This document shows, one piece after another, positions 1-7,075 of a stretch of 64,000 nucleotides of DNA. The position numbers and the translations under genes were made by a program. How positions within the stretch are numbered: position 1 is the first letter of the stretch; each line of letters begins with the position of its first letter. This DNA comes from Candidatus Thalassarchaeaceae archaeon (GTDB lineage: Archaea; Thermoplasmatota; Poseidoniia; Poseidoniales; Thalassarchaeaceae). Under the pieces are notes generated by a model. That model ran no database searches and was not told the origin of the DNA. It saw only the letters and a list, made by a program, of their open reading frames with translations. Location of the stretch: the NCBI GenBank assembly GCA_023700245.1, contig JAJPRE010000006.1, positions 1 through 64,000 of the forward strand. Direction: 5' to 3'.

Positions 1-32
1 CTAGTAGGTTATTAATAGAAATTGGAATAATT

Positions 33-839
33 ATGCTTGAAAATATTGAATATATTTACCTAGAGCATGATGGAAAGATACTTTTGGTAGATGGTGAAGG
101 CAATGGGCCACAAGTACCAAAGCCAGGTAGAATTCTAGCTTTAAAAGATTATTTATTAAGATTGCCCACATATTATGAAGTTCAAGAATTGAATATATCA
201 TATAAAAAAATTAGAAATAATGTGATTGCCATTGGAAATAAATCTTACAAAATTACCATAGGAGAACCCGAAATAAATTGGCCGGAACATTGGGCATGGA
301 AAGATGATGCAATAAGTGATAATGTAGTTCATCCAATAGTAAGAGAGTGCGTCTATAGAACAATTCACAGAATAGTCAGTAAAGTAATTATTTTAAATGA
401 TGAAAATAAATTATTGATGGCGAAATCCTCAAGAGGATTTTTTACAGGATATTGGACATTACCAGGAGGATTTGTAAATTATGGGGAGCACCCAAGAAAA
501 GGTGCTGAAAGAGAAGTTTTGGAAGAGTTGGGAATAATTATCAACATACCCGATCCTACGGGTGAATCTGGAAATATAATGACAGGGAATGATAATTCAC
601 TAATTGAACAAGAAATATTTAATGAAGATGGAATTAATTGGGTATCATTTACATATAGAAGTAATTCCAATGTTATGATTGAAGATATTGAACCGAAAGA
701 AGGTGAAATTGAAGAAGTACGTTGGTTTGATATCAATGAAGCTTTAGAAATAGCCGTATCTCATTTTGATATAAATGCGATAAAGAGATTAAATAATCAA
801 AATGGGAACCGAATATCAAGCGGACGAAAACATAACTAA
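33..839 (+). CDS. Nudix hydrolase with N-terminal extension
   Basis: The 268-residue protein carries a complete Nudix box (G-x5-E-x7-REVLEELG) at about residues 145-167, preceded by the usual YWTLPGG strand. Nudix enzymes hydrolyse nucleoside diphosphates linked to another group, often for housecleaning; the substrate cannot be told from the sequence. About 110 residues precede the Nudix fold and are not recognised; they end in an IVRECVYRTIHR stretch just before the first Nudix strand. No partner gene lies downstream on this strand: the stop codon is followed within 10 bases by a GC-rich hairpin and then a gene-poor patch. Family certain, role unknown. Confidence 0.85.
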   Translation: MLENIEYIYLEHDGKILLVDGEGNGPQVPKPGRILALKDYLLRLPTYYEVQELNISYKKIRNNVIAIGNKSYKITIGEPEINWPEHWAWKDDAISDNVVHPIVRECVYRTIHRIVSKVIILNDENKLLMAKSSRGFFTGYWTLPGGFVNYGEHPRKGAEREVLEELGIIINIPDPTGESGNIMTGNDNSLIEQEIFNEDGINWVSFTYRSNSNVMIEDIEPKEGEIEEVRWFDINEALEIAVSHFDINAIKRLNNQNGNRISSGRKHN

Positions 840-847
840 ACAATCCA

Positions 848-882
848 CCCGGACATATCCGGCCCCCGGGTTTTTGTCCGGG
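848..882. terminator. GC-rich rod-like hairpin after the Nudix gene
   Basis: CCCGGACA (848-855) pairs perfectly with TGTCCGGG (875-882). An inner CCGG/CCGG pair (859-862 with 866-869) would continue the rod across small asymmetric loops. It lies 9 bases after the Nudix stop codon and is strikingly GC-rich against its AT-rich surroundings. A 3'-end or processing hairpin is the simplest reading, although archaeal termination normally relies on U-tracts and aCPSF1 rather than hairpins. Confidence 0.4.
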
Positions 883-1066
883 CAACTTGTGATGTAAGCA
901 CTTCATCCTTAAGTCCTAGCAATAATTGATGAGAATATTCACTTAAAATATAAAAATTAATAGTGGCTATCTATAAATTCAAGATAAAATGTAGAGGTTT
1001 AAATATATATGGACCTCATAAATAATTTTATACAATAATTCTATTTTACATTTAGATCATTTAGGT

Positions 1067-1124
1067 GGTAGATGGCGAGCGTGATAACGAGACCCTGAAA
1101 GAAAACGTTAAATTGCCATCTACC
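1067..1124 (+). ncRNA. Candidate small structured RNA with a 10-bp closing stem
   Basis: GGTAGATGGC (1067-1076) pairs perfectly with GCCATCTACC (1115-1124) around a 38-base loop. The loop contains GTGATAA (1081-1087) and CTGA (1095-1098), which resemble C and D boxes or a kink-turn, although the C-like box deviates from RUGAUGA. A TATA-like run (TTTAAATATATATGG, about 995-1010) lies about 60 bases upstream on the plus strand. No open reading frame of credible size covers it. The strand is tentative because the stem is symmetrical; the box-like elements suggest plus. Nothing recognisable was found in the flanking 883-1066 and 1125-1196. Confidence 0.3.
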
Positions 1125-1196
1125 GTATTTCGTCAATCGATTATTATTGATAAAGTTGGTGTATATAGATAAAAAATATCACACATCATGGATTGA

Positions 1197-1477
1197 CATC
1201 AACTTTCCTTAAGAGGTTTAAGACTTGAATAATTCCATACAAAAATTATCTGGATACCTTTGAGACTTACCGTCTCATACAATTGTTGAGAAAAATACAA
1301 AGAATCAGAGTTATCTCTTAGAAGATTATTGTATGCCAGAGTATTATCTCAATTGGATAAGAGATCTAGTTAAGGAGATGTAATAATTCCTTGGCATAAA
1401 CAATTAGGAGAAGATGAAAAATCAAAATCTATGGTTAGGTCAAGGTGGCATGCATAAATTATGGTAGGACTGCCTGG
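1197..1477. repeat. Degenerate copy A of the tRNA-Pro-adjacent duplication
   Basis: Two arms match the segment beside tRNA-Pro. The left arm (about 1197-1277) corresponds to 2030-2108, sharing for example TCTGGATAC and GACTTACC blocks. The right arm (about 1364-1477) corresponds to 2285-2395, sharing CTTGGCATAAA, GGTGGYATGCATAAATTATGGT and CTGCCTGG. The right arm ends in a 15-base decayed remnant of the tRNA-Pro 3' end (1463-1477). The middle (1278-1363) does not match copy B, which carries a 52-codon membrane ORF there instead. Confidence 0.75.
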
Positions 1478-1579
1478 TGTTGTCAAGGATATGAGATAGG
1501 CAATCACGGAAGGTGAACTTGGTTGTTTTGAGAGATTATGTTACCTTCTAGAATCTTTAGGAAGGGGTGAGAAATGAAT

Positions 1580-1657
1580 TTATACCTTAGTAGGTGTATT
1601 TCTATCAGTACCTTCAGTACAACCATTAAAAAGAGCAAGTAATAATGTTATAATCAT
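1580..1657 (-). CDS. Tiny lipobox-like peptide or gene remnant (25 aa)
   Basis: An ATG on the minus strand opens 25 codons: a hydrophobic stretch MIITLLLALFNGC followed by a polar tail TEGTDRNTPTKV. The layout looks like a lipoprotein signal peptide with the cysteine at residue 13, but with almost no mature protein. It could be a real micro-lipoprotein, the stump of a truncated gene, or chance. It lies between the 94-residue membrane ORF and the degenerate tRNA-Pro remnant in the accessory patch. Confidence 0.25.
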   Translation of the reverse strand: MIITLLLALFNGCTEGTDRNTPTKV

Positions 1658-1747
1658 AAATAAAACCTCGACTTACATATTTGGTCAATCAAAACTACGG
1701 CATATAACTTACTTACATCAGTAATAAGAGTTTAAATGAATTATTCG

Positions 1748-2032
1748 TCAGGTTTTTTTAAAATACTTTACTTTTATAGTCTCAATCAATTTTGTTGTCT
1801 CAATCAAAGTGATTGCATACGTGATAACATAAAAAATAAGTCCGAGGATAAAACCGTAAGCAAGCATAAGTGCCGTGATTTCATCGTAACTAGTATCTGG
1901 AAAATCACCTACAAACCACATCCATGCAACAATACTTCCACCAATAAGGAATCCAGAAATAGCATTTTCAATTCTGGCAAAAATTTGATGATTTTTCATC
2001 GGCGTATCATCTTCTTTCTGCGTAGCTGTCAT
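1748..2032 (-). CDS. Small two-helix membrane protein (94 aa)
   Basis: After a short charged N-terminus (TQKEDDTPMKNHQIF) come two hydrophobic segments, about residues 25-42 (ISGFLIGGSIVAWMWFVG) and 54-75 (ALMLAYGFILGLIFYVITYAI), then a basic tail ending KVKYFKKT. This predicts a two-pass inner-membrane protein. I do not recognise the family. Its start codon lies at the edge of the left arm of repeat copy B, so its upstream region is duplicated at about 1197-1277, where no matching reading frame follows. An opposite-strand frame overlaps it but has no membrane-protein character. Confidence 0.5.
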   Translation of the reverse strand: MTATQKEDDTPMKNHQIFARIENAISGFLIGGSIVAWMWFVGDFPDTSYDEITALMLAYGFILGLIFYVITYAITLIETTKLIETIKVKYFKKT

Positions 2033-2395
2033 CAGTCAACCTTAGGAGGATTTGGTAATTAATAGTTCCATTCAAAAATGGTCTGGATACGCTTGGGACT
2101 TACCTTCTGGTGTCATTTTTAGCATCATCTGATGGTGGTGGCAGAAAAAAAAAATTTATTAATTACAAAAGCTATAACTCCACAACCAAGGAAATTAAAA
2201 AATGTAATACCACTAAAATAAAACTCATCACTCGAAAGCGTCCACAAACCACCAAGAATGCCAAATGAATAAATGACATGCAAATCTAGTCAAGAAGATT
2301 TGTTGATTTCTTGGCATAAAGAGTTAGAGACAAGGAAATTTAAGCATTTAAGGTTGAGTAGGGTGGTATGCATAAATTATGGTGGGCCTGCCTGG
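2030..2395. repeat. Copy B of the tRNA-Pro-adjacent duplication
   Basis: This intact-looking partner of 1197-1477 runs from the start codon of the 94-residue membrane protein into the 3' end of tRNA-Pro. On the minus strand the left arm encodes in one frame GKSQAYPDHF-stop; the same frame in copy A reads GKSQRYPDNF, with two of the four base-level codon changes synonymous. This hints that the arm was once coding. Copy B is about 85 bases longer than copy A because of its middle section. Confidence 0.75.
2125..2283 (-). CDS. Possible small membrane protein in repeat copy B (52 aa)
   Basis: From a TTG codon on the minus strand this frame encodes two hydrophobic segments, HVIYSFGILGGLWTL and GITFFNFLGCGVIAFVINKFFF, then stops after a short tail. 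A run of ten T on the coding strand lies at the end of the second segment. A slip there would switch the frame to a longer polar tail ending in the duplicated GKSQAYPDHF sequence. Start codon and integrity are uncertain; it may be a decaying gene. Confidence 0.35.
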   Translation of the reverse strand: MHVIYSFGILGGLWTLSSDEFYFSGITFFNFLGCGVIAFVINKFFFSATTIR

Positions 2396-2457
2396 ATTTG
2401 AACCAGAGTCTGTTCGTCCCAAACGAACAAGCATAGACCAGACTAACCCACAGGCCC
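2383..2457 (-). tRNA. tRNA-Pro (anticodon UGG)
   Basis: A complete cloverleaf reads on the minus strand. The acceptor stem is GGGCCTG/CAGGCCC with an A discriminator. The anticodon stem is GTTCG/CGAAC around loop TTTGGGA, giving anticodon TGG. The T arm is TCTGG-TTCAAAT-CCAGG. There is no intron. The sequence immediately beyond its 3' end (lower coordinates) is duplicated about 0.9 kb away together with a remnant of the tRNA 3' end, the arrangement expected at an integration or duplication hot spot. Confidence 0.95.
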
Positions 2458-2498
2458 TGTGGTAATCCGGCCGAACGGCCAATATGTCATGAAGGTTA

Positions 2499-2939
2499 CT
2501 AGAGCCAAGACCATTCATTATGTGCTGACCTAATAATTAGTCCTTCAAATTCAGACTTTGCAATGAGGTCCTCAGCAAGTACATCTTCTATGAAATTATT
2601 ATTTAGGATACTGACTAATTTATCTAACTTTAAAACTCCATCATTGGATGTAGCATTCTTCATCATAACTTGATATTTTGACATATTAACTACTTCATTT
2701 ATGTTCAAATTATATTTTTTTGCCTCGGATCCTTTTAATTTATTATTTATTATATGATTGATTTCTTCTGGTGCGTTTGCCGTAGCCACGGCTATTCGGA
2801 GATCTATAGAAGATGAAAAATTCTTAATAATTTTATAATCATTATTATTTGAACATCTGAAACACCTAATTTTATTCCCTTTTTTAATACCAAAATTATG
2901 GCCACAAATACATTTAATTAATGACCAGGCAGATTCCAT
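2499..2939 (-). CDS. Zinc-ribbon protein, unknown function
   Basis: The 146-residue protein opens with a zinc ribbon (C-x-CG at residues 10-13, then CFRC near residue 26-29), followed by an alpha/beta region without recognised family signature (LRIAVATANAPEEINHII, then VEDVLAEDLIAKSEFEGLIIRSAHNEWSWL). No membrane segments or signal peptide are visible. It is divergently oriented from the small membrane protein at 3033, with about 90 bases between. The ribbon suggests nucleic-acid or protein binding; this is inference only. Confidence 0.6.
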   Translation of the reverse strand: MESAWSLIKCICGHNFGIKKGNKIRCFRCSNNNDYKIIKNFSSSIDLRIAVATANAPEEINHIINNKLKGSEAKKYNLNINEVVNMSKYQVMMKNATSNDGVLKLDKLVSILNNNFIEDVLAEDLIAKSEFEGLIIRSAHNEWSWL

Positions 2940-3032
2940 GTCACTCTGAATAGATATTAGTTCAATAAATTGCCTGAAAATTAATCTAATTTAGACTGGT
3001 TTATTGAAGTAGTCTTCACTCGGATAAACATC

Positions 3033-3302
3033 ATGACTACTTTGAGGGCCGTTATTGGAGTAACATTTTCTTTGATATTAATACTATTTTCTATATATAA
3101 TTTTATGATTAATAATTCACTTACAACTCAAGTTTGGGGCTATTTACTTCTAGCACCTTTACCTTTAGCAATAGGATTAAGTCCGAATACGGAAAAACTG
3201 AAGTTATACAAACAATATAATGATTGGGATGATGAAACCAGAGAAATAGATGATGAAAATATAGATCCAATAGCTTTTGGCTTTGATATTCCAATACTAT
3301 AA
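3033..3302 (+). CDS. Small two-helix membrane protein (89 aa)
   Basis: Two strong hydrophobic segments lie at about residues 4-26 (LRAVIGVTFSLILILFSIYNFM) and 35-52 (VWGYLLLAPLPLAIGLSP), followed by a very acidic cytoplasmic tail (DDETREIDDENIDPIAF). The family is not recognised. Its stop codon lies directly against the end of the aCPSF1 gene on the other strand, so the pair is convergent with essentially no spacer. Confidence 0.55.
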   Translation: MTTLRAVIGVTFSLILILFSIYNFMINNSLTTQVWGYLLLAPLPLAIGLSPNTEKLKLYKQYNDWDDETREIDDENIDPIAFGFDIPIL

Positions 3303-3303
3303 T

Positions 3304-5220
3304 TCATGCGAGTCTAAGTGTTTCTAAGTTATCGGGCGCATAAGTTTGAACTTTGAATTTCTCCCTTAAACCCTGTCTGAATGCATTGCATGTCTGCGAA
3401 TCGCCATGATGGCAAATAATTTTACGTGGAGTGGGATGAAGTGCTGATACATAATCCATCAATTGATTTCTGTCAGAATGGCCGCTAAATCCATCAATTA
3501 TTACCATATTACAATTTACGGCAATCATCAAAGTTTGCCCTCTATCCATTAATGGAACTTGAGAATGGCCATCTTGTAATCTACGTCCGAGTGTTCCCGA
3601 CGCTTGATACCCTACAAAACAGAGAGTATTGCCATGTTCAGGTGCCCAGTGTTTGAAATATTCTACTATTGGGCCCCCAGTCATCATACCACTAGTTGCA
3701 AGTACAATGCATGGATTTGTTTCTAAAAGTATAGATTCTCTTTGTTTATGAGATTCTACTTGTTTAAACCAAGGAGAATTGAAAGGATTGTGATCTCCAC
3801 CTTTCAGCAACTGTTTTCTCAAATCTCTATTTAGAAAGTTAGGATGGCTGGAGTGTATAGCAGTTGCTTCAGATATCATCCCATCTAACCATACAGTAAC
3901 TGGTTTTACTTTTCCGGATTTAAATAATTCATCAATAGCAATCATTACTTCTTGTGAGCGGCCAACGGCGAATACTGGACTGAATATTTTACCGCCTCTA
4001 TTTAGAGTGTCAATAATTAAGTCTTGTAGTTCGTGACTAGCCTGTTGCCTAGTTGGTTGTATGTTTGTTGGACCACCATACGTTGATTCTATTACTAAAG
4101 TGTCAACTTTGGGAAATCTTACTGTAGCAGCGTCGAAAAGCCATGATTTTTCATATTTTATATCTCCAGAGAATAATAACCTATGTTCAGATTTTCCTTC
4201 ACCTATCTGAGCGTATACACTAGAGGAACCCAATATATGGCCGGCATTTTCTAAAGTTATTTTAATATCAGGAGATATATCAGTTTTATCCCCCCAATTT
4301 ATATCAACAGTATGTTTTATACATTCTTGAATATCAGCTTTTGAATATGGGGGATCATTACCTTCAGCGAGTGCTACTTTAATGTAGTCAATTTGTAATA
4401 ATGTCATCAAATCTCTAGTTGGAGGGGTGCAATAAACTGGGCCTCTATATCCATATTTGAATAAAACTGGTAACATCCCAATATGATCTACGTGGGCATG
4501 AGTAATTACAATTGCATCTAGATTATCTAATGGCAATAATTCTGGTGCAGAGAAAAATGGCTGAGTTTCATTCCTATTTGTTGTTGGCTTAGCACCGCAA
4601 TCAACTAAAATTTTTGATTCATTTGTTGTAACTAAATGCATTGCCCTTCCAACTTCTCTATAGGAACCTAGAGCGGTTACTCTGACCCATGGCTCCCCGG
4701 AACGTTTAGGCCTGTATATTCTAGTTCCGAATTTACGCATTAATGCTTTTCTGTCACTAGCCATTTCTTTTCGATATCTTCTGATATCATGTTGCGTCCT
4801 ACTTGCAATAGCAGGTGCACGAACGACGTTGACCAACCATCCAATTTCATCCCTCAATTGTTGAATGTGTATTCCTTTAGGCCCTACAGCAGATGAAGGA
4901 TCATCGCATTCCAGGATAATTTCAGATAATGCTGGATCTAAAAAAGTATTATTCACTCCGGCTTCAGGAGGAATATATTTTGAAACTGCCTGATGTATGG
5001 TAGTTTCATCTGCAAGTATATCGGGATGAGGCCGTATAACCACTCTACGCTTGATAGATTTTGCAATTTGGACAGTTAAACTATCTCCGCTGCCAATAAA
5101 TGAAGATGGGCTTTTGGTAATTATGGATATAGAACCAGCTTCTAGATCAACATCGTATTCAATATGTTTTGGTATAACTGAGGCTATTCTCTTTTTCATT
5201 TCGACTAACGATAATCGCAT
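3304..5220 (-). CDS. fttA: aCPSF1/FttA, KH-domain beta-CASP ribonuclease, transcription terminator
   Basis: This archaeal homologue of CPSF73 cuts nascent RNA at U-rich sites and terminates transcription. N-terminal KH region: about residues 1-150. Metallo-beta-lactamase domain: the HAHVDHIG metal motif (near residue 241), then GHILGSSS and SGDIKYE. Beta-CASP part: ESTYGG, ATSGMMTGG and the final CHHGDS. The 638-residue length is normal for archaeal aCPSF1, and all metal ligands I can check are present. It is followed on the same strand, 70 bases upstream, by the proteasome beta gene, with which it may be co-transcribed. Confidence 0.93.
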   Translation of the reverse strand: MRLSLVEMKKRIASVIPKHIEYDVDLEAGSISIITKSPSSFIGSGDSLTVQIAKSIKRRVVIRPHPDILADETTIHQAVSKYIPPEAGVNNTFLDPALSEIILECDDPSSAVGPKGIHIQQLRDEIGWLVNVVRAPAIASRTQHDIRRYRKEMASDRKALMRKFGTRIYRPKRSGEPWVRVTALGSYREVGRAMHLVTTNESKILVDCGAKPTTNRNETQPFFSAPELLPLDNLDAIVITHAHVDHIGMLPVLFKYGYRGPVYCTPPTRDLMTLLQIDYIKVALAEGNDPPYSKADIQECIKHTVDINWGDKTDISPDIKITLENAGHILGSSSVYAQIGEGKSEHRLLFSGDIKYEKSWLFDAATVRFPKVDTLVIESTYGGPTNIQPTRQQASHELQDLIIDTLNRGGKIFSPVFAVGRSQEVMIAIDELFKSGKVKPVTVWLDGMISEATAIHSSHPNFLNRDLRKQLLKGGDHNPFNSPWFKQVESHKQRESILLETNPCIVLATSGMMTGGPIVEYFKHWAPEHGNTLCFVGYQASGTLGRRLQDGHSQVPLMDRGQTLMIAVNCNMVIIDGFSGHSDRNQLMDYVSALHPTPRKIICHHGDSQTCNAFRQGLREKFKVQTYAPDNLETLRLA

Positions 5221-5291
5221 ATATTTACATCCTTATAGGCAAAGCCTGCTAAACTAGTATCTCGAAAATGAGAACTAGGGCAGGAATATGA

Positions 5292-5918
5292 TTATAGAGA
5301 GGACAAAAGGACGATTTTTTCGTCTTCTGTGAGTAATTTGAAACCATCATCGAGAGTAATTACAGCTAAATCCATACCATTGCCACTAGCTGCATCTCTT
5401 TGAGCAGAAGCTAAGAGTGCTTTAGCAGCAACCTTTAGTGCATCTTCTCTGGACATATTATCTCGGTATTGGTCTTCTAAAACTCCATACATGTAGGGGC
5501 TACCTGAGCCAGTTGCACAATAAACGTCAGGTATTGAACCTCCGGCTGCATCGATACTGTATACACTTGATCCATCCTTGTCAGCTCCGACAATTAGTAA
5601 TTGTACATGATGAGGGCGGCCAACTAAAATATTGGCTGTTAGTGTCGCTGCACCTTTTACTGTCATTGGAGAATCTCGCTTTAATTCATATAATCTTAGT
5701 TCAGATGCTAATGTCCTAGATAGAGATTGTGCATGGCCTACAAGTCCAGCAGTTGTCAATGCTATAGAATTTGAAATTTGAAATACTTTTTGCACGCTTT
5801 TATTCGCTATAAAATGCCCCATTGTGGCTCTGTGATCGGCGCCTACTACTACACCTCCATCGAAAGTTATCCCAATAGTGCTAGTTCCAGTTTTTACTAC
5901 TTCAGTAGACATATCCAT
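5292..5918 (-). CDS. psmB: Proteasome beta subunit
   Basis: This is the catalytic subunit of the archaeal 20S proteasome. A short 11-residue propeptide (MDMSTEVVKTG) precedes the self-processing Gly|Thr site, giving the mature N-terminus TSTIGI with the nucleophile Thr12. The expected beta-subunit motifs follow: GGVVVGADHRATMG, then Lys in NKSVQKVF and the SGSGSPYMYG region. At 208 residues it is standard size. Adjacent aCPSF1 lies downstream on the same strand; the alpha subunit and the PAN ATPase are not in the window. Confidence 0.95.
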   Translation of the reverse strand: MDMSTEVVKTGTSTIGITFDGGVVVGADHRATMGHFIANKSVQKVFQISNSIALTTAGLVGHAQSLSRTLASELRLYELKRDSPMTVKGAATLTANILVGRPHHVQLLIVGADKDGSSVYSIDAAGGSIPDVYCATGSGSPYMYGVLEDQYRDNMSREDALKVAAKALLASAQRDAASGNGMDLAVITLDDGFKLLTEDEKIVLLSSL

Positions 5919-6077
5919 AAAAAATCACTCGCTCCGGAAGAGTTCCCAGCAAACCTTACTGAAATCAGGCCCCTTATGAATGCGACGGGGCTCAAGGCTC
6001 AAAAACACTAAAATTAAAATAATTTAATTTGATGTAATGATAGAAGAAGTCAAGTCAATGAATCTATTCGCTGGACC

Positions 6078-6476
6078 ATGGCCAGCGAGGATAGGGAACC
6101 TCGTTGGATTGAAATGGAATCAAATCTCTCCGATAATGATGAAGATTTACAACCTGGTGAAAAGTATCATGACTTACATAAAAAGTATCCCAACCCCCCA
6201 ACTCCAAGAGGCCCTAGTGATACCATCATACATCGAGCTGTACTCCAAGACTTAACTGGAGTGCCAATGATTTTGAATTGGATTTCAGATGGAGATATCG
6301 TAATAATTGAAATGTCAGAATTAATAAAAAGAGAGACTGAATTAAATATTGCAGTAAAACGCATTAGTAATTTTGTTGAATCTGATATATCAGGTACTGT
6401 ATTACTATTAGGTAAATCTAGGCTTTTGCTTCTTCCTTCTAAGTTTGATGGTAATGAAGGACACATCTCTTCTTAG
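6078..6476 (+). CDS. sepF: SepF-like cell-division protein
   Basis: The 132-residue protein has a charged, disordered N-terminal half and a C-terminal domain with the SepF pattern GDIVIIEMSEL...AVKRISNFVESDISGTVLLLGKSRLLLLPSKF, corresponding to the family's beta-alpha-beta core where SDI replaces the usual GDI. Archaeal SepF anchors FtsZ to the membrane. I see no clear amphipathic membrane-targeting helix at the N-terminus, so anchoring may differ or the start may be misplaced. The window also holds an FtsZ-family gene at 38141. The ZPR1 gene follows 8 bases downstream. Confidence 0.7.
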   Translation: MASEDREPRWIEMESNLSDNDEDLQPGEKYHDLHKKYPNPPTPRGPSDTIIHRAVLQDLTGVPMILNWISDGDIVIIEMSELIKRETELNIAVKRISNFVESDISGTVLLLGKSRLLLLPSKFDGNEGHISS

Positions 6477-6484
6477 GTGAAATT

Positions 6485-7075
6485 ATGGAAAGTATAATTG
6501 AGCAATCGTGCCCAATATGTTTTGCCGATAAAGGATTAAAATTATTTGTCCACATTTCTGAAATCCCATATTTTGGAGAGCACACTCAAATGACGATGCT
6601 ATGTGAAGAATGTGGCTGGAAAAATACAGACTTTATCCCTGCAGAAGGAAAAAAACCTGGGGCTTGGTCAATAATTATATCTAATATTAGTCATATGTCT
6701 ACGAGAGTAGTTAGATCATCTTCATGCACAATAAAGATAGATGAAATCGGACTGGAAGTAGAACCTGGAGGCAATTCTAGTGGCTACATATCCAATATCG
6801 AAGGAGTCCTCAATAGGTTTAAAGGAATTGTTGAAATGATATTAAGGCAGGCAAAAAGAGATAAAGATGACAATATTGAAAAATGCTTAATTCTAATAGA
6901 TAAGATAAATGATATAAAAGATGGCAAAAGAGAGGTTGAGATGATATTATTAGATCCAATGGGGCACAGTCAAATTCTTCATGAAGATGCAAAGTCTAGA
7001 GATTTAGATGAAACAGAGATGGCTGAATTACCAACTGGGCCTAGCATACCGGTTTTTGATTTAAATGAAGATTAA
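6485..7075 (+). CDS. ZPR1-type zinc-finger protein
   Basis: An N-terminal zinc finger (CPICFADKG with CEECGWKN, residues about 10-45) is followed by the ZPR1 beta domain, recognisable from RVVRSSSCTIKIDEIGLEVEPG and the GYISNIEGVL motif. Archaeal members contain one ZPR1 unit where eukaryotes have two; eukaryotic ZPR1 binds elongation factor 1A, but the archaeal role is unproven. The acidic C-terminus (DLDETEMAELPTGPSIPVFDLNED) is probably flexible. It lies 8 bases after sepF, suggesting one transcript, and its last bases overlap the end of the convergent TrpRS gene. Confidence 0.8.
   Translation: MESIIEQSCPICFADKGLKLFVHISEIPYFGEHTQMTMLCEECGWKNTDFIPAEGKKPGAWSIIISNISHMSTRVVRSSSCTIKIDEIGLEVEPGGNSSGYISNIEGVLNRFKGIVEMILRQAKRDKDDNIEKCLILIDKINDIKDGKREVEMILLDPMGHSQILHEDAKSRDLDETEMAELPTGPSIPVFDLNED

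Noticed and set aside
1736-2062. 108-codon plus-strand frame opposite the small membrane protein
   Set aside because: Its translation is Cys/His/Asn-rich without domain character, whereas the minus-strand frame has two clear membrane helices.
6037-6255. 72-codon frame overlapping the start of sepF
   Set aside because: It lies in a different frame from the recognisable SepF domain and lacks any family signature.
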